Positions 1 to 6,947 of a DNA stretch of 9,894 nt are shown piece after piece. The stretch covers positions 1 to 9,894 of the forward strand of contig CAAECI010000074.1 in NCBI GenBank assembly GCA_900754255.1, read 5' to 3'. Both the position numbers and the translations under genes were made by a program. This DNA is from an uncultured Succinivibrio sp. (GTDB taxonomy: Bacteria > Pseudomonadota > Gammaproteobacteria > Enterobacterales > Succinivibrionaceae). Every line of letters begins with the position of its first letter. The first letter of the stretch is position 1. A model generated the notes under the pieces. It searched no databases. It had not been told where the DNA came from and saw only the letters and a program-made list of their open reading frames with translations.

Positions 1-50
1 CCCCGCAGAATTTTGTGTAACACTTTTATTTTACGGGTAAATCCACGATT

Positions 51-79
51 TTTACATCAGTGGGGTCGCTTCATATTGT
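51..79 (+). promoter_or_regulatory. Candidate sigma-70 promoter for rlmKL
   Basis: A TTTACA hexamer (51-56, five of six consensus matches) is followed after exactly 17 bases by TATTGT (74-79, four of six). It lies about 115 bases upstream of rlmKL, leaving a long leader. The call rests on consensus matching only. The T-rich run at 114-124 could instead be the tail of a terminator from a gene left of the window, but only a 4-bp stem (90-93 with 102-105) precedes it. Confidence 0.35.
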
Positions 80-148
80 CTAGGATTGTGCGCACTCAAA
101 AGCGCTTATAGCATTTCTTTTTTTCGGTGCGAGACCGCTGTTTCGCCG

Positions 149-174
149 CCTGCATACTTAAGGTTTGATGCAGG
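149..174 (+). promoter_or_regulatory. Hairpin in the rlmKL leader
   Basis: CCTGCAT (149-155) and ATGCAGG (168-174) form a perfect 7-bp inverted repeat with a 12-base loop. It ends 12 bases before the likely ribosome binding site GGAG (187-190), which is five bases from the rlmKL ATG. There is no T-run, so it is not a terminator. It could modulate translation or stabilise the mRNA end; that role is inference. Confidence 0.4.
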
Positions 175-195
175 AGCATTAGTCACGGAGTCCTC

Positions 196-2742
196 ATGTC
201 AAAACTCAATTTTTTTGCCACCTGCCCCAAGGGTCTTGAAAGACTTTTATTCGATGAATTGAACGCACTTAAGCTTCAAAATGTGCGGGAAACGGTGGCC
301 GGCGTATCCTTTGACGGAGAGTTCAACGACGGACTTAAGGCCTGCCTGTGGAGTCGTTTCGCCTCGCGTATTTTGCTTGAGCTTTCGGAATTTGAATCTC
401 CCTCAGATCTTGAGCTTTATCTGGGGGCTTCAGGCATAGCCTGGGAGAAGTATTTCACCCCTGATGAAACCATAGCCGTAGAATTTAACGGCATGACCGA
501 GGAGATCCGCAATACTCAGTACGGTGCCCTGAAGGTAAAGGATGCCGTCTGCGATCGTCTGCTCAAGTCCATGGGAGCACGACCCGATGTCGATCGCGAC
601 CATCCCGACGTGCGTATTTATTGCCATTTGGAGCGTCGCGGGCGTGCCACCTTGGCACTCGATCTTTCAGGACAGGCTCTTTTAAAGCGTGAATACAGCC
701 GCCATACGGGTATAGCTCCCTTAAAGGAGAATCTTGCCGCCGCCATGGTGGTGCGTTCTGGCTTTAAGGGGGGCAGTATGTTCGATCCCATGTGCGGATC
801 GGGAACACTGCTCATCGAGGCGGCCTCCATTGCTACCGATACGGCCCCGGGATTAAAGCGCCGCTCCTACGGTTTCTTCAGATTAAAGCAGTTTGACGGC
901 GAGTACTGGAGTAGTCTTTTGCAGGAGGCCTCCGAGCGTTCCAAGCAGGGCTTTGCGCGTTGTCTTGAGCAGGGGGTGAAGATCATAGGCTTTGATCGTG
1001 ATGCGCAGATGGTGGAGCTTTGCAACGAGAATTTGAAAAAGGCCGGCTTCGATGCCTTGGCTCATGCTGAGATAGGGGATGCGGCGTCCCTGCACAATCC
1101 CTTCCCCGAGCATGCGGACATCACCATCGTAACCAATCCTCCCTACGGCAAGCGTATGGGCAATTTCAACGAGCTCATAGCCCTTTATACTGCCTTAGGC
1201 GACGGCTTCAAACGTTGCTTCAAGGGCGCACGTGCGGCCGTGATCTCAAGCTCCTCAGAGCTTTTGTCCTGCCTGAGATTACATGCCGATCGCGTCTATC
1301 GTCTCTTTAACGGTGCCCTTGAGTGTCAGTTGCGTGTCTTCGATATCGAAAATACGGATGAGCTTTCGGCAGGTGAGGAAAGAAATGCAACCATAGCTGA
1401 GGATTTTTCCAACCGCCTGCGTAAAAATCTCACCTATATGCGCAAATGGGCCAAGACCACCGATACCGACGCCTATCGTATTTACGATGCCGACGTGCCT
1501 GAATATCAGGCCGCCGTCGATTGCTACGGGGATCACTATGTAATTCAGGCCTACAATCCCAAGGATAAGGTCAACGAGCGCATGCACCGTCGCCGCGTGC
1601 TAGACATGATCTCGGCTACCGTTGCCGTGACGGGAGCTCCCGGCACAAACGTCATTTTAAAGAGCAGGGAGGTAAAGCACGGCGATTCCCAGTATGAGAA
1701 GGCTTCGGAGCAGAAGAACAATTTCATGACGGTACATGAGGGTGATCTTAAATTCAGGGTCAACCTCGAGGATTATTTGGATACGGGCTTGTTCCTAGAT
1801 GCTCGCATCATACGTGAGCGCATCAGAAAAAGCGCTGCGGGCAAACGCTTTTTGAATCTCTTTTGCTACACGGGATCGGCTACGGTTGCCGCTTGCAAGG
1901 GCGGGGCGATCTCAAGTCTCAGCGTGGATATGAGCCGTACCTATTTGGAATGGGCGCGTGAGAATCTCGAGCTCAACGAGATAGATCTTAAGGACAACCG
2001 CATGCTGCAGGCTGACGTGCTTTCGTGGATAGCTCAGGATCACGATGAAAAATTCGATCTCATCTATGTGGATCCGCCCACCTTCTCAAATTCCAAGCGT
2101 ATGAAGGCAAGCTTTGACGTCAAGCGCGATCAGGTGGCCCTGCTCTCGTCGTTAAGTCGCTTCTTTGATGAGGAGGGGACCGTGATCTTCTGTAACAATT
2201 GTCGTAATTTCAAGCTGGACGAGAGCCTTAGCGAATACGGCTTTAGCTGTGAGGATATCTCAAGGGCGACATTGCCGCGCGATTTTAAGCGCAATGAGAA
2301 GATCCACAGTTGCTTCGTATTAAGCTTCAAGCGTTGCAATATGCAAAAGGAGCCGGTACTGCTTAAGGCCGATCCCGCTCCCAAATGGCAGCGTGAATTA
2401 AGCTCTTCGCGTCGTGAGCACCAGAGCTCGTTCATGAGCAATCGCGCAGTTTACGCAGCCCCTAGGCAGGAAAATGCCAAGGACAGCTACGGCACTGAGG
2501 ATCGCAGACGCGGAGATCATAGCCATGCCGTGCGCCGCGGTCGCAGCGTAGAAAGAGGGGATTTTGAGGGACGCCTAAGACAAAGCGGCATTCGCTCCGA
2601 TCGTTTCTCAAAGGACGGTGAGCGCCGTAAATTCTCACGCGGTCGCGACGGCAATGAGGAAAGACGCGGCTTTAAGGATCGTGAGGAGAGCAAGAGCACG
2701 GGACGCGTATGGGGACCTCAGGGAATTAAGGATCTTAAATAA
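196..2742 (+). CDS. rlmL: Bifunctional 23S rRNA methyltransferase RlmKL (m2G2445 and m7G2069)
   Basis: This cytoplasmic enzyme uses S-adenosylmethionine to methylate two guanines of 23S rRNA during large-subunit assembly. The N-terminal part carries a THUMP-type RNA-binding region (about residues 45-155). Next comes the RlmL methyltransferase domain, with SAM motif DPMCGSGT (197-204) and catalytic NPPY (314-317). The RlmK domain has NLFCYTGSAT (554-563) and DPPTFSNSKRM (from 626). The start is supported by GGAG five bases upstream and by alignment to the E. coli N-terminus. E. coli RlmKL is 702 residues, while this protein has 848. The excess is a C-terminal tail from about residue 715, rich in Arg, Glu, Ser, Asp and Gly and probably disordered. 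The stop codon overlaps the uup start (TAATG), suggesting translational coupling; rlmKL-uup adjacency is also found in E. coli. Confidence 0.96.
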   Translation: MSKLNFFATCPKGLERLLFDELNALKLQNVRETVAGVSFDGEFNDGLKACLWSRFASRILLELSEFESPSDLELYLGASGIAWEKYFTPDETIAVEFNGMTEEIRNTQYGALKVKDAVCDRLLKSMGARPDVDRDHPDVRIYCHLERRGRATLALDLSGQALLKREYSRHTGIAPLKENLAAAMVVRSGFKGGSMFDPMCGSGTLLIEAASIATDTAPGLKRRSYGFFRLKQFDGEYWSSLLQEASERSKQGFARCLEQGVKIIGFDRDAQMVELCNENLKKAGFDALAHAEIGDAASLHNPFPEHADITIVTNPPYGKRMGNFNELIALYTALGDGFKRCFKGARAAVISSSSELLSCLRLHADRVYRLFNGALECQLRVFDIENTDELSAGEERNATIAEDFSNRLRKNLTYMRKWAKTTDTDAYRIYDADVPEYQAAVDCYGDHYVIQAYNPKDKVNERMHRRRVLDMISATVAVTGAPGTNVILKSREVKHGDSQYEKASEQKNNFMTVHEGDLKFRVNLEDYLDTGLFLDARIIRERIRKSAAGKRFLNLFCYTGSATVAACKGGAISSLSVDMSRTYLEWARENLELNEIDLKDNRMLQADVLSWIAQDHDEKFDLIYVDPPTFSNSKRMKASFDVKRDQVALLSSLSRFFDEEGTVIFCNNCRNFKLDESLSEYGFSCEDISRATLPRDFKRNEKIHSCFVLSFKRCNMQKEPVLLKADPAPKWQRELSSSRREHQSSFMSNRAVYAAPRQENAKDSYGTEDRRRGDHSHAVRRGRSVERGDFEGRLRQSGIRSDRFSKDGERRKFSRGRDGNEERRGFKDREESKSTGRVWGPQGIKDLK

Positions 2743-4622
2743 TGAGCCTTATTACGTTGATGCAGGCCTCATTGGCCTACGGTGCCGAGCAGCTTTTGGA
2801 TGAGGCCGACTTTTCCTTGGAGGAGGGCGAGCGCATTTGCCTCGTGGGGCGTAACGGAGCGGGAAAATCCACGCTTTTAAAGGTTATAGCCGGTCTGCGC
2901 GAGACGGATGCGGGACGTATCATCACTAAAAACGGCCTTAGGATCTCCATGCTCCCGCAGGATCCGCCGCAATACCAAAGCGGTACGGCTTATTCCCTGG
3001 CAGCCTCGGGGCTGCCCACGGTGGGAGAGGCGCTGTCGGAGTTTTCGCTGACCGAGGATCCTAAAAGACAGGCGGAGCTCTCCTCATTTATCGAAGCTCA
3101 TGACGGTTGGGCTAAGGATGCCGTGGTACGCAGAGTTCTGTCCACCATAGGACTTGCATGTGATGAGCCTTTGCGCTCGTTATCAGGCGGCTGGCGGCGC
3201 AAGGCGGCCTTGGCCGCCGCCTTGGTATCGGAGCCTGACGTTTTGCTTTTGGACGAGCCCACCAACCATTTGGACATAGAGACCATAGAGTGGTTTGAGC
3301 GTTGGATTGCCTCCTTTGAGGGCACCGTGATCTTTATTACGCACGATCGGGCCTTTGCCGACGATTGTGCCACGCGCATAGTCGAGCTCGATCGCGGCAA
3401 GCTCTATTCTTACCCCGGAAGCTTTAACAAATATCTGGAGCTTAGGGAGGAAAGACTGCGCATGGAGGATCTCTCCAACAAGGAATTCGATCGCATTCTC
3501 GCTGAGGAGGAGGCTTGGATACGTCGCGGTGTGAAGGCGCGTCTTGCCCGTAACGAGGGGCGAGTACGCGATCTCATGGAGATGAGACGTCAGCGCGCTT
3601 TACGACGTGATCGTCAGGGACGGGCCGTAATGCAGGTAAATGAGGCCGATCGCTCTGGCAATATAGTTTTTGAATTGCGCGATGTTGAGGTGGATTTTGC
3701 AGGGAGGACGCTCATAAAGCCCTTCAACGCTACGATCATGCGCGGTGATCGCATTGGTATAGTAGGCCCCAACGGAGCTGGCAAGACCACGCTCATTCGT
3801 GCGATCATGGGTGATCTTAAGCCTACGCACGGCTATGTACGTATCGGCACCGGGGTTGCATACCAGTATTTTGATCAGTACCACGAGCAGCTCTATCCGC
3901 AAAAAAGCGTTGCCGACAACGTCGCCGACGGCCACGGTGAGGTGGTGATCAACGGCAAAACCCGACATGTGATCTCCTACCTTTCATCATTCCTTTTTAC
4001 GGGAAGACGTGCGCGCAGTCCCGTGTCAGTATTGTCAGGCGGTGAGAAAAACCGTCTGCTTTTGGCCAAGCTCTTTGCCAAGCCCTCAAACGTCCTTATT
4101 ATGGACGAGCCAACCAACGATTTGGATCTGGAGACGCTCGATCTGCTGGAGGATTTGATCTCGCAATATCCGGGGACCGTGATCGTCATCTCGCACGATC
4201 GTCGTTTCATCGACAAGGTGGCAACCGAGACTTGGGTATTTGACGGCAAGGGCGGCATTGAGGACGTGGTGGGCGGCTGGAGTGACGTGCTGTCCTATTA
4301 TGCCCGCATGCAAAGGGACAGTACGGATAAGCAAAGAAGAGCTGATCCTGCAGTAGCCCAAGAAAAGACGCCGGAGGTGCAAAAGAGTAGGCCTGCAAGG
4401 AGCGGACTTTCCTTTACACAGCAGCATGAGCTGGAGCTTTTGCCCTCCAAGGTGGAGGAGCTGGAGGCGCAAATTGCGCAATTGGATGACAAGCTGGCGT
4501 CGTCTGAGCTCTATAAGGACGGTCCCGAGGAGGCCGTGCGCATTCAAAAGCAAAGGCAGGAGAGTCAGGAAAAGCTCGATGCCCTCTATGCGCGCTGGGA
4601 AGAGCTTGAAAGCCTCAGTTGA
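2742..4622 (+). CDS. uup: ABC-F family ATPase Uup
   Basis: Uup is a soluble tandem ABC ATPase without membrane domains. In E. coli its loss raises precise excision of transposons, and the family is linked to ribosome function and binding of branched DNA. Domain 1 has Walker A GRNGAGKST (36-44), signature LSGGW (147-151, Trp is typical of Uup) and Walker B with DEPTNHLD (171-178). Domain 2 has Walker A GPNGAGKTT (342-350), signature LSGGE (431-435) and DEPTNDLD (455-462). A charged linker separates them, and a predicted coiled coil fills about residues 554-626, as in the DNA-binding C-terminal domain of Uup. Length (626) is close to E. coli Uup (635). The ATG shares its A with the rlmKL stop; AAGGA at 2728-2732 is nine bases upstream. 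Both ATP sites look intact. Confidence 0.95.
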   Translation: MSLITLMQASLAYGAEQLLDEADFSLEEGERICLVGRNGAGKSTLLKVIAGLRETDAGRIITKNGLRISMLPQDPPQYQSGTAYSLAASGLPTVGEALSEFSLTEDPKRQAELSSFIEAHDGWAKDAVVRRVLSTIGLACDEPLRSLSGGWRRKAALAAALVSEPDVLLLDEPTNHLDIETIEWFERWIASFEGTVIFITHDRAFADDCATRIVELDRGKLYSYPGSFNKYLELREERLRMEDLSNKEFDRILAEEEAWIRRGVKARLARNEGRVRDLMEMRRQRALRRDRQGRAVMQVNEADRSGNIVFELRDVEVDFAGRTLIKPFNATIMRGDRIGIVGPNGAGKTTLIRAIMGDLKPTHGYVRIGTGVAYQYFDQYHEQLYPQKSVADNVADGHGEVVINGKTRHVISYLSSFLFTGRRARSPVSVLSGGEKNRLLLAKLFAKPSNVLIMDEPTNDLDLETLDLLEDLISQYPGTVIVISHDRRFIDKVATETWVFDGKGGIEDVVGGWSDVLSYYARMQRDSTDKQRRADPAVAQEKTPEVQKSRPARSGLSFTQQHELELLPSKVEELEAQIAQLDDKLASSELYKDGPEEAVRIQKQRQESQEKLDALYARWEELESLS

Positions 4623-4652
4623 GCCTTTAAGGTACAGGAATTTAGGAGATGA

Positions 4653-5558
4653 ATGATGCAGGTAGTGCAAGGCCGCATTGATTTACATACCCACAGCAGC
4701 TGCTCAGACGGTGCGCTTTCGGTAGCAGCGCTTGTGGAGCGAGCCCGTGAGCGCGGGATCCGTATTATGGCGCTTACCGATCATGACTGTGTGCTGGGGG
4801 CATCGGAGGCTTTTGCCCTGGCCGAAAAAAAAGGCATACATTTGATCAGCGGATCTGAGCTTTCCACCACCTGGAATAACGTGCAGATCCATGTGGTGGG
4901 GCTTTTTTTAGACGTTGAAAATGCAGAGCTTAAAGAATTTTTCAGCAATCAGCGGCTTTTGCGTCTTGAGCGTGCGCATATGATCGCCGCCAAGCTTGAG
5001 CGTCAGGGCTTTGCACGTGCCTATGAGCGTACGGCGGCGATGGCCGGAGAGGGGGCCAATATTACCCGCGGATCCTTTGCGCGTTTTATCTTCAGCGTGG
5101 GGCAGGCTACGAGCATAGACGATGCCTTCAATTCCTACCTGAAAAAGGGCAAGTGTGCTTACGTCAAAACCAATTGGCCCGATATTGCTGAAGCCGTGCG
5201 CATTATTAAGGGGGCAGGCGGTATAGCCGTATTGGCCCATCCCAAGCGCTATGAGCTTACCAATATGAAATTAAGAGCGCTTATCGAGTATTTCAAAGCC
5301 TGCGGCGGCGAGGCCATGGAGGTTGCAGGCTGCTCCCAAAGCATGGGCGAGCGCAATTATCTTGCGGATCTTTCCTGTAAATACGAACTTTATGCATCGC
5401 TTGGAAGTGATTTTCACACCATATCCCCATGGCGTGATTTGGGCATGGGGCTGGCACTGCCTGCAAGCGTTACGCCCGTGTGGCTTTGTGAACAGGGGAA
5501 AAAATATGATCTTGCTCGAATTCTCGAGGTTGCAGACGGTGACGTAGGCTCAAAATAA
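4653..5558 (+). CDS. rnm: PHP-domain 5'-3' exoribonuclease RNase AM (YciV/TrpH)
   Basis: The E. coli homologue (formerly YciV/TrpH) trims the 5' ends of rRNAs in the cytoplasm and is also reported to degrade short oligonucleotides and 3',5'-bisphosphonucleotides. The PHP metal-binding motifs are all present: DLHTHSSCSDG (10-20), TDHD (42-45), Glu69 in GSELSTTW, His80 in IHVVGL, His196 in AHPKRY and GSDFH (251-255). Length (301) is near the E. coli protein (about 293). Two ATGs lie in tandem at 4653 and 4656. AGGAG (4644-4648) is four bases from the first and seven from the second, so the second may be the real start. The gene follows uup after 30 bases with no visible terminator or promoter, so it probably shares the rlmKL-uup transcript. 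The neighbour yciO is also adjacent in E. coli. Confidence 0.92.
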   Translation: MMQVVQGRIDLHTHSSCSDGALSVAALVERARERGIRIMALTDHDCVLGASEAFALAEKKGIHLISGSELSTTWNNVQIHVVGLFLDVENAELKEFFSNQRLLRLERAHMIAAKLERQGFARAYERTAAMAGEGANITRGSFARFIFSVGQATSIDDAFNSYLKKGKCAYVKTNWPDIAEAVRIIKGAGGIAVLAHPKRYELTNMKLRALIEYFKACGGEAMEVAGCSQSMGERNYLADLSCKYELYASLGSDFHTISPWRDLGMGLALPASVTPVWLCEQGKKYDLARILEVADGDVGSK

Positions 5559-5602
5559 TTTTCAAAATGTTGAGCCTTATCCAAGGCATACTAAAATAGT
5601 AT
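5546..5602 (+). repeat. Overlapping inverted repeats between rnm and yciO
   Basis: Three inverted repeats lie in tandem. AGGCTCAA (5546-5553) pairs with TTGAGCCT (5570-5577) and spans the rnm stop codon; its loop holds a further ATTT/AAAT pairing. GCCTT (5574-5578) pairs with AAGGC (5583-5587) around a 4-base loop and shares bases with the first, so the two cannot form together. ATACT (5588-5592) pairs with AGTAT (5598-5602). None is followed by a T-run, so a classical terminator is unlikely. Possible roles are 3'-end protection of rnm mRNA or control of yciO. Confidence 0.5.
5570..5597 (+). promoter_or_regulatory. Candidate sigma-70 promoter for yciO
   Basis: TTGAGC (5570-5575, four of six) and TAAAAT (5592-5597, five of six) are separated by 16 bases in the A/T-rich gap ahead of yciO. 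The elements overlap the inverted repeats described here. A second possible -35 (TTGAAA, 5611-5616) lacks a good -10 at proper spacing. TTCACAGTGAA (5623-5633), a perfect short palindrome between this promoter and the gene, could be a protein site, but I recognise no regulator for it. Confidence 0.4.
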
Positions 5603-5680
5603 TGAAGATATTGAAAATTGCATTCACAGTGAAAGTGTAAACAAAGCATATTTGCCTAAAGGGCGGAAAGGATATTAGAA

Positions 5681-6310
5681 ATGCTGGCCGAATATATAAC
5701 CATTCATCCGGACGATCCGCAAAAAAGATTTGTCGATCAGGTGTGCAGGATCCTGCAAAAGGGCGGTGTGGGCGTGATCCCCACGGACTCGGCCTATGCC
5801 CTCTGCTGTATGGTGGGGCAGAAAAATGCGGTGGAGAGGATCGCACGCATTCGTCAGATCAGTAAAAACCACAATTTCACGCTGTTAACGCGCGATCTTT
5901 CGGAGCTTTCGGTATATGCGCGCGTGGATAACAATGTTTTTCGTCTCATCAAGAATAATATTCCGGGGCCTTATACCTTCATATTGCAGGCGACCAAGGA
6001 GGTGCCACGCCGCCTTATGAATGAAAAGCGCCGCACCATCGGGTTGCGCGTACCGCAAAACGCCATCGTGTCTGCCATCTGCGCGGAGCTTGGCGAGCCG
6101 CTTATGAGCTGTACGCTCATAATGCCCGGGGAGGAGGAGGCGGAATCCGATCCGGTAACTATTCATGACAAGCTTTTAAAGCTCGTGGACGTTATAGTCG
6201 ACGGCGGCGTTGTGGAGCCGCGTCCCACTACCGTAATACGCTTTGACGACGACGGTGTGCCCGCTGTACGCCGTGTAGGTGCAGGGGATCCTACTCCCTT
6301 TGAGGTATAG
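5681..6310 (+). CDS. yciO: YciO-type member of the Sua5/YciO/YrdC family
   Basis: This is a single YrdC-like domain of 209 residues, close in length to E. coli YciO (206). It belongs to the fold that makes threonylcarbamoyl-AMP for tRNA t6A in TsaC and Sua5, but YciO is a distinct paralogue. It does not replace TsaC in E. coli and its cellular role is not settled. Recognisable stretches are HPDDPQKR (9-16), GGVGVIPTDSAYAL (28-41), RIRQISKNHNFTLL, the DLSELS segment, GPYTFILQATKEVPRR and RRTIGLRVP. These follow the YciO subgroup more closely than TsaC. AAGGA (5668-5672) sits eight bases before the ATG. It probably starts its own transcript, though rnm-yciO order is conserved with E. coli. The next gene begins three bases after its stop, so those two are co-translated. 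Confidence 0.93.
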   Translation: MLAEYITIHPDDPQKRFVDQVCRILQKGGVGVIPTDSAYALCCMVGQKNAVERIARIRQISKNHNFTLLTRDLSELSVYARVDNNVFRLIKNNIPGPYTFILQATKEVPRRLMNEKRRTIGLRVPQNAIVSAICAELGEPLMSCTLIMPGEEEAESDPVTIHDKLLKLVDVIVDGGVVEPRPTTVIRFDDDGVPAVRRVGAGDPTPFEV

Positions 6311-6313
6311 ATC

Positions 6314-6886
6314 ATGCGTATTCTGGCTCTTGTGATCTCGTATTTGGCGCTCTCGGCCGTGAACGTACAGGCTGCAGATAAGCCTCTTATCGATTTGGAT
6401 GATGAGTATTTAAGCTACGGTGAGGATGCTACCTTGTCTCCAAGTGAGCAGGAGATGCATCAAAAATCCTTGGATGAGGCGCGTTTGCGCTTAAGACATG
6501 AGCTCAAGAGAGCCGAGGCCTCCGAGCAGCAGCAAAGGGCGGTGGAGGATCTTGCGCGCGAGAATGCGCTTTCGGAGCAGTCGCGCAAGGAGATAGCCCG
6601 CGACAATTATGCCGATCGCGGCCGCAGCGAGATGCTCTCAAGCGGCGATGTTTCCATCGATGCAAAGATTGTGTCCGAGTGGGCCAAGGGGCAAAGCCTA
6701 AGAGGCGGGGAGATGGATCCTAAGATGCAGGAGGAGATCAGAAAGCGTTTCCCGGCCACCAGTGCCGCACAGGCCATGCACGGCTGGAGCAGCGGACAGG
6801 ATCTCAGACAAAAACGCGAGGAGGCCCGCAGGGTTTTAAAGGAGCGAAGAGCGCAACAAAGAGAGCAACAAAAGGAAGAGGACTGA
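6314..6886 (+). CDS. Unrecognised exported, highly charged coiled-coil protein
   Basis: I do not recognise this 190-residue protein. Residues 1-21 look like a Sec signal peptide: Arg2, a hydrophobic core LALVISYLALSAV, and a cleavage site near VQA-A (after residue 20 or 21). With no lipobox Cys and no other membrane segment, a soluble periplasmic location is likely. The mature part is very hydrophilic. Residues 45-97 and 165-190 are rich in Glu, Arg, Gln and Ala and probably helical or coiled coil. Between them an eight-residue motif occurs twice: WAKGQSLR (123-130) and WSSGQDLR (158-165), each followed by a charged stretch. There is no Cys and no visible catalytic motif. The start is three bases after the yciO stop, with GAGG at 6302-6305 as ribosome binding site, so it is coupled to yciO. 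It is the last gene before a terminator. Its function is unknown. Confidence 0.8.
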   Translation: MRILALVISYLALSAVNVQAADKPLIDLDDEYLSYGEDATLSPSEQEMHQKSLDEARLRLRHELKRAEASEQQQRAVEDLARENALSEQSRKEIARDNYADRGRSEMLSSGDVSIDAKIVSEWAKGQSLRGGEMDPKMQEEIRKRFPATSAAQAMHGWSSGQDLRQKREEARRVLKERRAQQREQQKEED

Positions 6887-6909
6887 TTCTTCTAGGATCT
6901 TTCTAAAGT

Positions 6910-6942
6910 TGCGGCCTGAGTTCAAATCAAGCCGCATTTTTT
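6910..6942 (+). terminator. Rho-independent terminator after the yciO operon
   Basis: TGCGGC (6910-6915) pairs with GCCGCA (6931-6936). After one C-A mismatch the stem continues with TGA (6917-6919) and TCA (6927-6929), leaving a 7-base loop. Six Ts follow (6937-6942). It lies 23 bases past the exported-protein stop. The same hairpin could slow transcription coming from trhP, but on that strand the following tract (AACTTTAG) is a poor T-run. Confidence 0.8.
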
Positions 6943-6947
6943 GCATA

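Noticed and set aside
88..124. Possible terminator in the leader (GCGC stems followed by a T-rich run)
   Set aside because: The longest usable stem is 4 bp (90-93 with 102-105), with a gap before the Ts; too weak to call.
2618..2803. Plus-strand frame of 61 codons bridging the rlmKL-uup junction
   Set aside because: It could suggest a frameshifted rlmKL end, but the rlmKL frame ends in a TAATG overlap with uup, the gene order known from E. coli, and this frame shows no homology.
3600..3968. Minus-strand open frame of 122 codons inside uup
   Set aside because: It overlaps the second ATPase domain with its intact Walker A motif and has no ribosome binding context or recognisable protein.
4086..4670. 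Minus-strand open frame of 194 codons opposite the end of uup
   Set aside because: It lies wholly against well-conserved uup sequence, is rich in Leu and His as expected for antisense of Glu/Lys-rich coding, and resembles no known family.
5601..5618. Tandem 9-base near-repeat ATTGAAGAT/ATTGAAAAT upstream of yciO
   Set aside because: Two imperfect A/T-rich copies in an A/T-rich gap are expected by chance and match no known operator.
5681..6310. Calling this gene tsaC (threonylcarbamoyl-AMP synthase for t6A)
   Set aside because: Sequence and the rnm neighbour fit YciO better, and E. coli YciO does not substitute for TsaC.
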